A stretch of DNA of 64,000 nt, taken from positions 434,001 through 498,000 of the forward strand of contig JADJTQ010000006.1 in NCBI GenBank assembly GCA_016711125.1, given 5' to 3'. The stretch is from Saprospiraceae bacterium (GTDB lineage Bacteria; Bacteroidota; Bacteroidia; Chitinophagales; Saprospiraceae). Of the stretch, positions 9,437-18,684 are shown one piece after another. The first letter of the stretch is position 1. Every line of letters starts with the position of its first letter. Under the pieces are notes generated by a model, which saw only the letters and a program-made list of their open reading frames with translations, was not told the origin of the DNA and did not search any database. Made by a program: the position numbers and the translations under genes.

Positions 9437-11340
9437 AGAAATTACAAGCACCAAGCTCCAAAACTGTGACCAAGCTGCTTGGAATCTGGAATTTGAGATT
9501 TGGAATTTCCCTCGAAGCACCAAATCACAAGCACCAAGCTCCAAAACTGTGACCAAGCTGTTTGGACTTCGGAAGAAATTGAGATTTGGAATTTCCAGCA
9601 AAAGCACCAAATTAGAAGCTCCAAGCACCAAATTCGTGACCAAGACATTTGGAACCTGGCAATGAGATTTGGAATTTCCCTCGAAGCACCAAATCATAAG
9701 CACCAAGCTCCAAAACTGTGACCAAGCTGTTTGGACTTCGGAAATTGAGATTTGGAATTTCCCTTCAAAGAACCAAAACGGGGAGCAACGACCTTTTGGA
9801 ATTTGAAATTTGAGATTTGGAATTTCCAGCAAAAGCACCAAAACGGGGAGCAACGACCTTTTGAAATTTGAAATTTGAGATTTGGAATTTCCCTCGAAGC
9901 ACCAAGCTCCAAAACTGTGACCAAGATGTTTGGACTTCGGAAATTGAGATTTGGAATTTCCCTTCAAAGAACCAAAGCCAGGAGCAACGACCTTTTGGAA
10001 TTTGGAATTTGAGAATTGGAATTTCCCTCGAAGCACCAAATCATAAGCACCAAGCTCCAAAACTGTGACCAAGCTGTTTGGACTTCGGAAATTGAGATTG
10101 GAATTTTCAGCAAAAGCACCAAAACGGGGAGCAACGACCTTTTGGAATTTGAAATTTGAGATTTGGAATTTCCATCAAAGCAGCAAATCATAAGCACCAA
10201 GCTCCAAAACTGTGACTAATACATTTGGAACCTGGCAATGAGATTTGGAATTTCCAGCAAAAGCACCAAATTAGAAGCTCCAAGCACCAAATTCGTGACC
10301 AAGACATTTGGAACCCGGCAATGAGATTTGGAATTTCCTCGAAGCACCAAGCTCCAAAACTGTGACCAAGCTGTTTGGACTTCGGAAATTGAGATTTGGA
10401 ATTTCCAGCAAAAGCACCAAAACGGGGAGCAACGACCCTTTGGAATTTGAAATTTGAGATTTGGAATTTCCCTCGAAGCACCAAGCTCCAAAGCCGAGAC
10501 CAAGATGTTTTGGGATTTTACCGAAAAGCACCATGCTCCAAAATACAGGCATCAATACTGAGAGCAACGACCTTTTGGAATTTGAAATTTGAGATTTGGA
10601 ATTTCCCCTCGAAGCACCAAGCTCCAAAACTGTGACCAAGCTGTTTGGACTTCGGAAATTGAGATTTGGAATTTCCAGCAAAAGCACCAAAACGGGGAGC
10701 AACGACCTTTTGGAATTTGAAATTTGAGATTTGGAATTTTCAGCAAAAGCACCAAAACGGGGAGCAACGACCTTTGAAATTTGAAATTTGAGATTTGGAA
10801 TTTCCCTCGAAGCACCAAGCTCCAAAGCCGAGACCAAGATGTTTTGGGATTTTACCGAAAAGCACCATGCTCCAAAATACAGGCATCAATACTGAGAGCA
10901 ACGGCCTTTTGGAATTTGAAATTTGAGATTTGGAATTTCCCTCGAAGCACCAAGCTCCAAAACTGTGACCAAGCTGTTTGGACTTCGGAAATTGAGATTT
11001 GGAATTTCCAGCAAAAGCACCAAAACGGGGAGCAACGACCTTTTGGAATTTGAAATTTGAGATTTGGAATTTCCATCAAAGCACCAAATCATAAGCACCA
11101 AGCTCCAAAACTGTGACCAAGCTGTTTGGACTTCGGAAATTGAGATTTGGAATTTCCTTCAAAGAACCAAAACGGGGAGCAACGACCTTTTGGAATTTGA
11201 AATTTGAGATTTGGAATTTCCAGCAAAAGCACCAAAACGGGGAGCAACGACCTTTTGGAATTTGAAATTTGAGATTTGGAATTTTCAGCAAAAGCACCAA
11301 AACTGGGAGCAACGACCTTTTGGAATTTGAGAATTGGAAT
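9437..11340. repeat. 1.9 kb mosaic repeat of shuffled cassettes around a 16-bp core
   Basis: About 25 copies of the core GAGATTTGGAATTTCC (a few with one or two changes) separate cassettes of about 45-120 bases. The cassettes come in a few types: one starts CTCGAAGCACCAAG and ends GGACTTCGGAAATT; one starts AGCAAAAGCACCAAAACGG and runs into TTTTGGAATTTGAAATTT; a TTCAAAGAACC variant; a TTAGAAGCTCC type ending CCTGGCAAT; and a long type containing ATACAGGCATCAATACTGAG. Short words repeat at 7-base spacing around the core. The block lies between convergent genes and touches both stops. Open frames across it (chiefly leftward) are low-complexity artefacts. Confidence 0.9.
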
Positions 11341-11346
11341 TTACAA

Positions 11347-12000
11347 TTATCCTTCCACCAACAGTATCTCGGCCACTTTTTTACTTAGGGTGACCGAAGG
11401 ATGATTTTCATATTGCAGGGTGATACTTCCATCAAAAGCTTCTTTCGACAGGACTTTCAGATTGACACCCAACTGCAGTTCTTTTTCATTGAGGTATTGT
11501 AAGAATTCAGAAGAGGAGAAAGCCAGGGCACTGAGTTTGACTTGATCACCTTCCTGGCATGAGCCTAGTTTCCGGAAATTCCTTTCGACAATGAATCCAT
11601 TCTTATCGGGAATGGGGGAGCCATGAGGATCTGTGGTCGGGTGTCCTAACAATGCGTCCATCCGGTCGAAAAATGGTGGTGATTGGATGTGCTCAATCTG
11701 TTCGGCGATCTCGTGTACTTCTTCCCAACCAAAACCCATCATCTCTACCAGATACATTTCTGTGAGCCGATGCTTTCGGATCACTTTGGCCGCTTCGTCC
11801 TTGCCCTTTTCAGTCAATGTCAGGGGACGGTACTTTTCATAGATGATCAAGCCCCATTGGTTTAATTTCTTGGCCATGCTATTAGCTGTCGGGGTGCTGA
11901 CATGAAGCACTTCACTCAAATCAGAGACGTTGATCTGGTCTTTCTCATTAGCAAGCAGATGTAGCGCCTTAAGATAGTTTTCAACCGTTGGTGTAGCCAT
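11347..12000 (-). CDS. DtxR/MntR-family metal-dependent transcriptional regulator
   Basis: Metal-responsive repressor, 217 residues. Residues 1-65 form the winged helix-turn-helix (MATPTVENYLKALHLLA, then VSTPTANSMAKKLNQWGL); residues 65-140 form the dimerisation and metal-binding domain (GFGWEEVHEIAEQIEHIQS, LLGHPTTDPHGSPIP); the rest is an FeoA/SH3-like domain. The His/Glu/Asp pattern fits MntR/IdeR proteins sensing Mn(II) or Fe(II). No transporter gene is adjacent. A perfect palindrome 48 bases upstream of the ATG suggests autoregulation. The stop codon lies 6 bases from the end of the mosaic repeat. Confidence 0.88.
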   Translation of the reverse strand: MATPTVENYLKALHLLANEKDQINVSDLSEVLHVSTPTANSMAKKLNQWGLIIYEKYRPLTLTEKGKDEAAKVIRKHRLTEMYLVEMMGFGWEEVHEIAEQIEHIQSPPFFDRMDALLGHPTTDPHGSPIPDKNGFIVERNFRKLGSCQEGDQVKLSALAFSSSEFLQYLNEKELQLGVNLKVLSKEAFDGSITLQYENHPSVTLSKKVAEILLVEG

Positions 12001-12047
12001 ATGGGACGTTGAATCACAAAAATATGAAAACCCGATTAAAATTAATA

Positions 12048-12063
12048 GTTAGATTAATCTAAC
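12048..12063. promoter_or_regulatory. Perfect 16-bp palindrome, probable DtxR/MntR operator
   Basis: GTTAGATTAATCTAAC reads identically on both strands and lies 48 bases upstream of the regulator's start codon in AT-rich sequence. Known DtxR/MntR-family boxes are AT-rich palindromes of similar length with TTAG...CTAA arms, so autoregulation is likely. The sequence is directly seen; its function is inferred. Confidence 0.6.
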
Positions 12064-12602
12064 ATTTTAATATTTGTATTTCTAACTAAATTGTATGAGA
12101 TTTCTCTATCTTGTATTCTTAATTTGTGGGTATTCAGTGGTGATTTAAAAGGATGAATAGGGCAGATCTAATGGAGAAGTATCTGACCATCAGGTGCGAC
12201 TAACCTGTGTCAGTGTATTGATATCAGACCTGGAGCAGGAACCTCCCAGTGACATAAAAGGTATTTTCTGATTGCCGGAATTCCATCTGACACCTATAGC
12301 ATGACTAATCCTCTGCTAGGATATCGACAAAAAACAGATAGTTGATGTACCCCGGATAACCCCCGGCAATCAATAGCCATAGAATATCAGGAGGAAGTGA
12401 CTGCCTGAAATGAAGATGTTGTACCGGCACTAAAAGTTCGGCACTTAGCACGGACAGTCTGGTACCGGTAGAGGTCTATTTGGCTTAGCCATAGCAGAAC
12501 TACGTTTTCTTCAGACTACCTATCACGACTCCGATTTGCTTGCAACTGAAGGAATAGATCCTTCGCCACATCTATCAGGACTAGGCTTTCTTCTGACCTC
12601 GC
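12064..12602. other. Gene-free interval between operator and heptamer array
   Basis: No coding frame, hairpin or RNA gene can be supported in these 540 bases. A TATCTTGT word at 12107, resembling the Bacteroidota -7 element, points rightward but has no gene behind it. Confidence 0.5.
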
Positions 12603-13008
12603 TTCCAACATCCAACATCCAACATCCGACATCCGACATCCGACATCCGACATCCAACACATCCGGCTTCCGACTCCCAGCTTCCAGCTTCCGACATCCA
12701 ACATCCGACATCCGACTTCCGACATCCGACTTCCGACATCCAACATCCGACATCCGACTTCCGACATCCGACATCCAACATCCGACATCCAACACATCCG
12801 GCTTCCGACTCCCAGCTTCCAGCTTCCGACATCCGACATCCGACATCCAACATCCGACATCCAACACATCCGGCTTCCGACTCCCAGCTTCCGTCTTCGG
12901 ACATCCGTCTTCCGACATCCAACATCCAACATCCAACACATCCGACTTCCGACATCTGACATCCGTCTTCCGTCTTCCGTCTTCCGTCTTCGGACATCCG
13001 TCTTCGGC
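12603..13008. repeat. Heptanucleotide tandem array (CATCCGA/CTTCCGA family)
   Basis: Roughly 55 degenerate 7-base units of the form C-A/T-TCC-A/G-N, mainly CATCCGA, CATCCAA and CTTCCGA. A higher-order block (CATCCAA, CACATCCGG, CTTCCGA, CTCCCAG, CTTCC...) recurs three times, with the third copy diverging at its end. Because the unit is 7 bases, several frames stay open on both strands and give spurious Cys/Asp/Val-Gly-rich or Pro/Thr/Ser-rich proteins. The array ends 2 bases from the stop codon of rlmI. It resembles the heptamer short tandem repeats reported in cyanobacteria. Confidence 0.92.
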
Positions 13009-13009
13009 C

Positions 13010-14197
13010 CTACTCCACCTGCAAAACTAACCCTTTTAAATATTTTCCCTCAGGATGAAAAATACTTACCGGATGATCGGGTGCTTGTGATAAAATGTGG
13101 ATAATACGGGCATCTCTACCGCTTTCGATCGCTGCTGCAGTGATGGTATTTTGAAAAAGAATCTGTTCAATCACCTGCGAACAAGAAAAGGTGAAAATTA
13201 AGCCACCGGATTTGACTTTAGAAATAGCCATGGCATTGATACGCTTGTACGCCTGTACAGCATTATGTGATTTATATTGACTTTTTGCAAAAGCAGGTGG
13301 GTCAACAACAATGATGTCATAGATGTTATCCGGGACTTCTAGTAAGATTTTTTTGACATCACCGATGATACTTTGATGTCTTTTTGGATCTATTTTATTT
13401 AATGTCAGATTTTCTTCTAGAGTTTTAATGGCCTTACTGGAAGCATCAACAGAGCTTACATTGGCCGCGCCGGCATTTAAAGCATAAATGCTAAATCCGC
13501 CAGTATATGAGTAAAGGTTTAAGATCTGTTTGTCTAAAGAATAGGAGCTCAATAATTGACGGTTTTCGCGCTGATCCAGGAAAAAGCCGGTCTTCTGCCC
13601 CTCAATCAGATCGATAAAAAAATGATGTCCGTTTTCTTTGATTTGTACACTTGGTCGCTCTCCTTGCAAAAAACCATCTGAGTGATGCGAAGAATATTCA
13701 GATGGCAGTGCATTGCTGCTTTTATCATAAATTATGATATCATCTGAAAAAAGATGCTTTAATGCCTGAACTATTAACGATAGGCTTCTATGCATTCCAA
13801 CCGAATGACACTGGATCACTGCCACATCGGTATAAATATCAATGATCAGCCCGGAGAGATTGTCTCCTTCTCCATGCACAAGGCGGTAAGCAGTGGTCTG
13901 ATCGCTGGGTAAGCCCAGGGCTCGGCGCCTATTCAGACAAGTTGCCAGAGCTGTGTTCCAAAAGTCCTGATTGATAGGTTGATCGTTATAAGATAAGATT
14001 CTGACTGCAATACTGCTGTCATGGTAGTGTCCGGTAGCCAGATATTCACCTTTCGGACTAAACACTTTGACGATTTCCCCATCCTTAACATCCGGCTTTG
14101 TTTGAATACCCCGTGAGAAGATCCATGGGTGACGCCTTCTTATAGCTGGTAGTTTGTCTGCTTTTACGATAATCTTTGGGTAATCTGTCTCCTTCAT
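13010..14197 (-). CDS. rlmI: Class I SAM-dependent rRNA methyltransferase, RlmI/RlmK-like
   Basis: Probable 23S rRNA m5C methyltransferase of the RlmI (YccW) type, 395 residues. An N-terminal PUA-like domain (KLPAIRRRHPWIFSRGI) precedes a linker domain and the Rossmann methyltransferase: SAM motif LNLYSYTGGFSIYALNAGA, acidic DASSKA, catalytic-loop DIIVVDPPAFAKSQ and a late TFSCSQ containing the cysteine expected in m5C enzymes. Length and order match the family. It is transcribed alone, with over 400 bases of gene-free DNA upstream, and its stop abuts the heptamer array. Confidence 0.88.
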   Translation of the reverse strand: MKETDYPKIIVKADKLPAIRRRHPWIFSRGIQTKPDVKDGEIVKVFSPKGEYLATGHYHDSSIAVRILSYNDQPINQDFWNTALATCLNRRRALGLPSDQTTAYRLVHGEGDNLSGLIIDIYTDVAVIQCHSVGMHRSLSLIVQALKHLFSDDIIIYDKSSNALPSEYSSHHSDGFLQGERPSVQIKENGHHFFIDLIEGQKTGFFLDQRENRQLLSSYSLDKQILNLYSYTGGFSIYALNAGAANVSSVDASSKAIKTLEENLTLNKIDPKRHQSIIGDVKKILLEVPDNIYDIIVVDPPAFAKSQYKSHNAVQAYKRINAMAISKVKSGGLIFTFSCSQVIEQILFQNTITAAAIESGRDARIIHILSQAPDHPVSIFHPEGKYLKGLVLQVE

Positions 14198-14609
14198 CGC
14201 CCAAAAGTAATGAGACTTTTGATATGTGTAATGATGTGAAGTTTTAAGATTGAAAATTGAGTTAAAACTTAGTGTAAGGCCGAACCCAATTGTTGTACTT
14301 GCATATTCAGCAATGACATTTACGTTCTCATGCTTATCGGTCCGGAATGCAAGCTTTCCATTACATTTCGGGTTTACCGATTTTGACTCATGGACAACTT
14401 ATTACAATCAGTAATTAAGCGAATGTGGACAATTCATTTGTTTTGTATTCACTTCGTTTATTGATCTAAAGTGCAAAGCATAACTTTCAAACATAGGGCC
14501 ATCGTGCTGGAATATTTCGATTTGTATAAAGAAAATGTGAGCTTGTATGAAAGACCAAAAAACTATAACTATCAGTGGAGATTGGATCGAAACCGACACT
14601 TTGAAAAAA
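14198..14609. other. Gene-free spacer
   Basis: Between rlmI and the T9SS cargo gene, both leftward. The right part downstream of the cargo gene has weakly open frames without recognisable content. No hairpin terminator, tRNA or repeat is evident. Confidence 0.5.
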
Positions 14610-16283
14610 TTACTTTATGAGGTGTAAGGTTCCTGATTTCTGGTAGTACTCGCCATCTATCTGCATGCCGATCCAAAATAAATAGACTCCAGGCAATGGA
14701 TCGTTTTTTGTGATTTGACCAGCCCATCCTATCAGTGGGTCCTTCGTAGCAAATAGCATCGTACCCCAGCGATCAAATATTTTCATGTCAAATGACTGTA
14801 TATCACATGATGGATGGAGAATGGGTCCGAAGTGATCATTTATTTGGTCTCCATTCGGCGAAAATGCATTGGGAATTGCAAAGCACACCGGCTCCTTTTC
14901 GCTGCTTAATACGGTAATCTGCTTAATTATGGTGTCACGACCACAATCTCCCTCCACCATTAAGCTGACCTGTTGGTTTCCTGATTTTTCAAGGCAGAAA
15001 GTCCCAGGTTCTTTTTGGTCGGATTGTAAATTATTTGCTCCTGAAAGTCTCCAGTTCCAAAGACTGATACCTCCTCTGCTTTCATTAACCAAGTTTAAAC
15101 ATTCACCTGCATAAATGAGATTTTGGACAATAGTGAAATCCGCTTCGACCTCGCAATCTTGCTGGACTACTTCAACCGATTTTATCAAAGTATCTCTACC
15201 ACAATGAGCCTCGATAATCAATTTAATAACTTGGGTGCCAGCCTCCAGAAAACATACCGACCCTGGTTGAAAAGCAAGACTTGTATCTTGATTTGCAGCT
15301 GTAAATGTCCATTTTAAAGTAGCACACTGCGACAATGAAGAACTGTTTTGGATCTCAATACATTCGTTAATCTCGACCCTATCTTTTGAAATCGTAAAAT
15401 CAGCAGCAGCATCGCATTCAGGACATGTCATGTTATCAAAATCATTACAAGTTGTATTTTCAACCCGGTACTTGCAATGGAGGTATTTAAGGACGGAATT
15501 GATTTGATCTGCTTCTAATTTGCTTTTGTAGCCAATGACCTCAAATATTACACCGGTGTAATATTCAGAAGGCACAAACTTACCCCTTTGACCAATGGTG
15601 ATGATTCGGTCTATGACTTTAAAATCGAGAGCGTTGCCTGGAGTTTCAAATGATTCATTACTTGCAAGCCCATTCGTCAGGAATTTTAGATCCGTGGGAG
15701 CGGTCCCAAAGACAGCTGTGGCAATGCTTATTTGATCATTTGGAATAGAGCCTATACATTGATGTCCTTGCCGCACCCAATTGCCACTGGCTGTATGATG
15801 GTATGCACCTGAATTAAAGATAAGGTATTCATTATCCCAAGACTTTTCTGCGACTGCCATCAAAGTCCCGTCAAATCGGCCACCCTGATAGACCACAAAA
15901 AATGTTGACTCGGAATTGGAGAACCCAGATGTTGGGGTCAAGGTTTGAAGATATTGATTCCCCTCAAACCTGATTCCTCCATGGTTTGCTACAACGTCTG
16001 ATTCAAAGTGGGGTCCTTGTCCATTTGATTGATATACATGGTTTTTTGCTCCAGAATGGTCCAGCCATTCCTCCACTATTTGCCCGTCACTGAATGTTTT
16101 TTCGGCGTTGCAATCCTCCAATCGCAACCACAGTTGCAAGCTGGAAGTTCCACTTGTATCGCCAATCCCACCAGGTCCAGTCTGGGTGAGGCCTGTAAAC
16201 ACCGATAGACAACAGAGCAACGATCCAATAAGAGTTATCCTGACTCTTGTTTCATTCAATGGAGTAATGTGATTTGCTTTCAT
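14610..16283 (-). CDS. Secreted lectin/PKD-type protein with T9SS type B sorting domain
   Basis: Large exported protein of 557 residues. ATG 16283 is chosen because it opens into MKANHITPLNETRVR and a hydrophobic signal segment; the upstream ATG at 16316 adds an unlikely leader. Residues about 45-270 resemble a concanavalin-like (LamG) domain (LQLWLRLEDCN, STFFVVYQGG). Two Cys-containing PKD-like repeats follow (ADFTISKDRVEINECIEI and ADFTIVQNLIYAGECLNL). The C-terminus is a gliding-motility-associated type B sorting domain: IPNAFSPNGDQINDHF then FDRWGTMLFATKDPLIGW. It should be delivered to the cell surface by T9SS. Ligand unknown. Confidence 0.82.
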   Translation of the reverse strand: MKANHITPLNETRVRITLIGSLLCCLSVFTGLTQTGPGGIGDTSGTSSLQLWLRLEDCNAEKTFSDGQIVEEWLDHSGAKNHVYQSNGQGPHFESDVVANHGGIRFEGNQYLQTLTPTSGFSNSESTFFVVYQGGRFDGTLMAVAEKSWDNEYLIFNSGAYHHTASGNWVRQGHQCIGSIPNDQISIATAVFGTAPTDLKFLTNGLASNESFETPGNALDFKVIDRIITIGQRGKFVPSEYYTGVIFEVIGYKSKLEADQINSVLKYLHCKYRVENTTCNDFDNMTCPECDAAADFTISKDRVEINECIEIQNSSSLSQCATLKWTFTAANQDTSLAFQPGSVCFLEAGTQVIKLIIEAHCGRDTLIKSVEVVQQDCEVEADFTIVQNLIYAGECLNLVNESRGGISLWNWRLSGANNLQSDQKEPGTFCLEKSGNQQVSLMVEGDCGRDTIIKQITVLSSEKEPVCFAIPNAFSPNGDQINDHFGPILHPSCDIQSFDMKIFDRWGTMLFATKDPLIGWAGQITKNDPLPGVYLFWIGMQIDGEYYQKSGTLHLIK

Positions 16284-16398
16284 AGTTACATGGTACTCAC
16301 TAAACATCACAATCATGCCAATTTAGAGGTTTTAGACAAGATTTGATCACTGGATTCATCGTCCAGTCAAATTATAAAAATTCTATATATATTTGCGT

Positions 16399-17166
16399 AT
16401 GCAGGAAGTTAGTTTGCAAGAATTAGACAATTTTAATGATTTGAGGCAAAGCTGGACTATCGGTATTATATGCTATAATGAAATTGGGACGATTTGTAAC
16501 GTCTTTGAGGACGTTCTTGCGTTACTGACTGAATCCACTTGTTCATTCGAGATTATATTGGTGGATGATGCGAGCAGTGATGGGTCAAAAGAAGAAATCA
16601 CAAGGTTAGCTGCAACGAATCCAAAACGGTTTAAGAGTGTGATTCATGATGAGAATCGAGGCATCGGTGAGTCAATCCGGGATGTATATTTGAATGCATC
16701 GATGGAAAATGTAGTTTTTGTACCAGGTGATGGTCAATTTGATGTATTTGAACTCAAGCCATATCTTGATTTTAATCCAAAAGAATTTATATGTTTCTAT
16801 CGAAAAGAGAATCAAACCTATTCTGGATTTAGAAATCTCCTGTCTTATTTAAATAAGCTTTTCAATAAGGTATTTCTTGGTCTTATTCTACGTGATGTAA
16901 ACTGGGTAAAAGCCTATAAGCGAGAAATAATCCAAAACTTGGATCTCAGAATGCATAGCTCAGTCATCGAGAGCGAGATTTGTGCAAAATTAAACTACTT
17001 GGGAATAAATCCAATTGAGATAGAGTCCAGATACCTTCCGAGAATATCGGGGGTGAGCAAAGGAGCCTCCCTTCAGAATGTTGTTAGGGTGTTATCTGAA
17101 ATAATTTCTTTGAGTTTGATTTTGTTCCAGTTTAAAATGAACCGTGCAAAAATGAGAATATTTTGA
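16399..17166 (+). CDS. Family 2 glycosyltransferase
   Basis: Transfers a sugar from a nucleotide- or polyprenyl-linked donor; 255 residues from ATG 16399. GT2 features: TIGIICYNEIGTI at the start of the Rossmann part, the DD pair in ILVDDASSDGS, and VPGDGQFD in the donor site. The C-terminal third is hydrophobic-amphipathic without clear membrane helices. It leads an operon with a Gfo/Idh oxidoreductase (4-base overlap), a hexapeptide acyltransferase and a DegT aminotransferase, so it probably uses or attaches the modified amino sugar those enzymes make. Confidence 0.85.
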   Translation: MQEVSLQELDNFNDLRQSWTIGIICYNEIGTICNVFEDVLALLTESTCSFEIILVDDASSDGSKEEITRLAATNPKRFKSVIHDENRGIGESIRDVYLNASMENVVFVPGDGQFDVFELKPYLDFNPKEFICFYRKENQTYSGFRNLLSYLNKLFNKVFLGLILRDVNWVKAYKREIIQNLDLRMHSSVIESEICAKLNYLGINPIEIESRYLPRISGVSKGASLQNVVRVLSEIISLSLILFQFKMNRAKMRIF

Positions 17167-18170
17167 TAAATATTGCAGTTGTGGGATTTGGGTACTGGGG
17201 ACCAAATTTAGTCAGGAATTTTGCAAATACCCCAGACTGCAAAGTCAGGTATATCGTCGAGAAAGATGAAAGGCAATATACTAAGATTAAGAATTTGTAT
17301 CCAGGTGTCGAAGCAGTCACAAATTATGGCCAGGTAATAAACGATCAAGAAGTGGACGCCATCGTGATTGCTACTCCCGTATATACGCATTTTCAACTAG
17401 CTTCACAAGCCCTCTCGCATGGTAAACATGTGTTGCTTGAGAAGCCGATGACGGGCTCGGTAGATGAGGCCCTCAAGTTAATTTCAATAGCAGAGAAGAA
17501 TGATAGAGTGCTGATGGTGGATCACACATATCTTTATACATCGGCGGTTAAGAAGATTAAACAATTGGTTGATGATGGCATAATCGGCAGAATTCAATAT
17601 ATTGACTCGACTAGAATAAATTTAGGTCTTTTTCAACGGGATGTAAATGTACTTTGGGATTTGGCGCCACACGATATTTCGATCTGTGATTATTTGATGG
17701 ATGAAAAACCCCTTGCGGTACAGGCAGTAGGCGTTTCGCATACTGAAAATGGCATTGAAAATATTGCTTACTTAACCCTGTTTTACCCTGAAAATCGAAT
17801 AGCTCATTTTAACTGTAGTTGGATTTCTCCAGTGAAAATACGGCATATGTTGATCGGTGGAGATGAAAAGATGATCGTCTTTAACGATTTAGAGACAACC
17901 GAAAAAATAAGAATCTACGATAAAGGTTATAAACTGATTCCCGAAGATGATCGTAGTGATGTATTGATTGACTACCGAGTAGGTGATATTATGATTCCAA
18001 AAATACCTCAAACTGAAGCTCTCTCCGATATGGCAAAAGATTTTGTTGCGGCGGTGTCGAAGGGTAAGAAACCCATTTCCGACTTTAATTCTGGCTTATT
18101 TGTGGTGAGCATACTGGAGGCAGCCTCTGAATCAATTAAGAATGATGGTAAAAAGATAAAACTTGCTTAG
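17163..18170 (+). CDS. Gfo/Idh/MocA-family sugar oxidoreductase (WbpB/WlbA-like)
   Basis: NAD(P)-dependent oxidoreductase, 335 residues. The N-terminal Rossmann fold shows VVGFGYWGPNLVRNF, and the family EKP motif is in VLLEKPMTG. Start is TTG 17163, overlapping the previous TGA as TTGA; no ATG is available near the Rossmann strand. With the downstream N-acyltransferase and aminotransferase it forms the set that makes 3-amino (for example 2,3-diacetamido) sugars from UDP-sugar acids: oxidise C3, transaminate, acetylate. The exact sugar is inferred. No UDP-GlcNAc 6-dehydrogenase is nearby. Confidence 0.85.
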   Translation: MINIAVVGFGYWGPNLVRNFANTPDCKVRYIVEKDERQYTKIKNLYPGVEAVTNYGQVINDQEVDAIVIATPVYTHFQLASQALSHGKHVLLEKPMTGSVDEALKLISIAEKNDRVLMVDHTYLYTSAVKKIKQLVDDGIIGRIQYIDSTRINLGLFQRDVNVLWDLAPHDISICDYLMDEKPLAVQAVGVSHTENGIENIAYLTLFYPENRIAHFNCSWISPVKIRHMLIGGDEKMIVFNDLETTEKIRIYDKGYKLIPEDDRSDVLIDYRVGDIMIPKIPQTEALSDMAKDFVAAVSKGKKPISDFNSGLFVVSILEAASESIKNDGKKIKLA

Positions 18171-18178
18171 CACGAACG

Positions 18179-18682
18179 ATGGAAGAACTAAATATAAATT
18201 CCGAAAAAAAATCAATTGATAAAATACAAGTTGGCAAGGGAGTCAAGATTTTTGATTTCGTTAATTTATATGGGTGCTCAATTGATGATGGTAGCAAGAT
18301 CGGAACTTTTGTTGAGATCCAAAGAGGGGCTAAAATCGGTAAGAATTGTAAGATTTCCAGTCATACATTTATTTGTGAAGGAGTCACTATAGGCAATGGA
18401 GTATTTGTTGGCCATAATGTGTCATTCATTAATGATCGATTTCCGAGAGCAGTAAATCTGGATGGATCTATGCAAACTGACGAAAATTGGAATCTCGAGT
18501 TTACTGAAGTAGAAGATTTCGTTTCGATTGGGACCAGTGTTACCGTGCTATCCGGTATCAAGATTGGGAAAGGGGCTATGATTGGAGCTGGTAGTGTAGT
18601 TACCAAGGATGTGCCTCCCTATGCGTTGCTTGCTGGCAATCCGGCCAAATTTATCCGGTTTTTAAATGATCAGGAGGATTAA
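18179..18682 (+). CDS. Left-handed beta-helix N-acyltransferase (WbpD/WlbB-like)
   Basis: Hexapeptide-repeat acetyltransferase, 167 residues, built of imperfect [LIV]-G-x4 turns (GTFVEIQRGAKIGKNCKIS, IGNGVFVGHNVSF) and ending with AGNPAKFIRF typical of the fold. Acetyl-CoA-dependent N-acetylation of the amino sugar formed by the next gene's aminotransferase is the likely reaction. It follows the oxidoreductase by 8 bases and precedes the aminotransferase by 2, so all are one transcript. Confidence 0.85.
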   Translation: MEELNINSEKKSIDKIQVGKGVKIFDFVNLYGCSIDDGSKIGTFVEIQRGAKIGKNCKISSHTFICEGVTIGNGVFVGHNVSFINDRFPRAVNLDGSMQTDENWNLEFTEVEDFVSIGTSVTVLSGIKIGKGAMIGAGSVVTKDVPPYALLAGNPAKFIRFLNDQED

Positions 18683-18684
18683 TT

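Noticed and set aside
9306..11312. Several overlapping open frames of about 60-240 codons, chiefly leftward, across the mosaic repeat
   Set aside because: They translate the same low-complexity repeat in several frames (PNLKFQIPKGRCSPFW-type), lack starts with ribosome context and have no recognisable domain.
9437..13008. CRISPR arrays
   Set aside because: Spacing between repeats is irregular and the intervening cassettes are themselves repeated, not unique spacers; no cas genes are present.
12516..13030. Cys/Asp/Val-Gly-rich and Pro/Ser/Thr-rich frames on both strands
   Set aside because: They are products of a 7-base tandem repeat that leaves frames open; no gene features.
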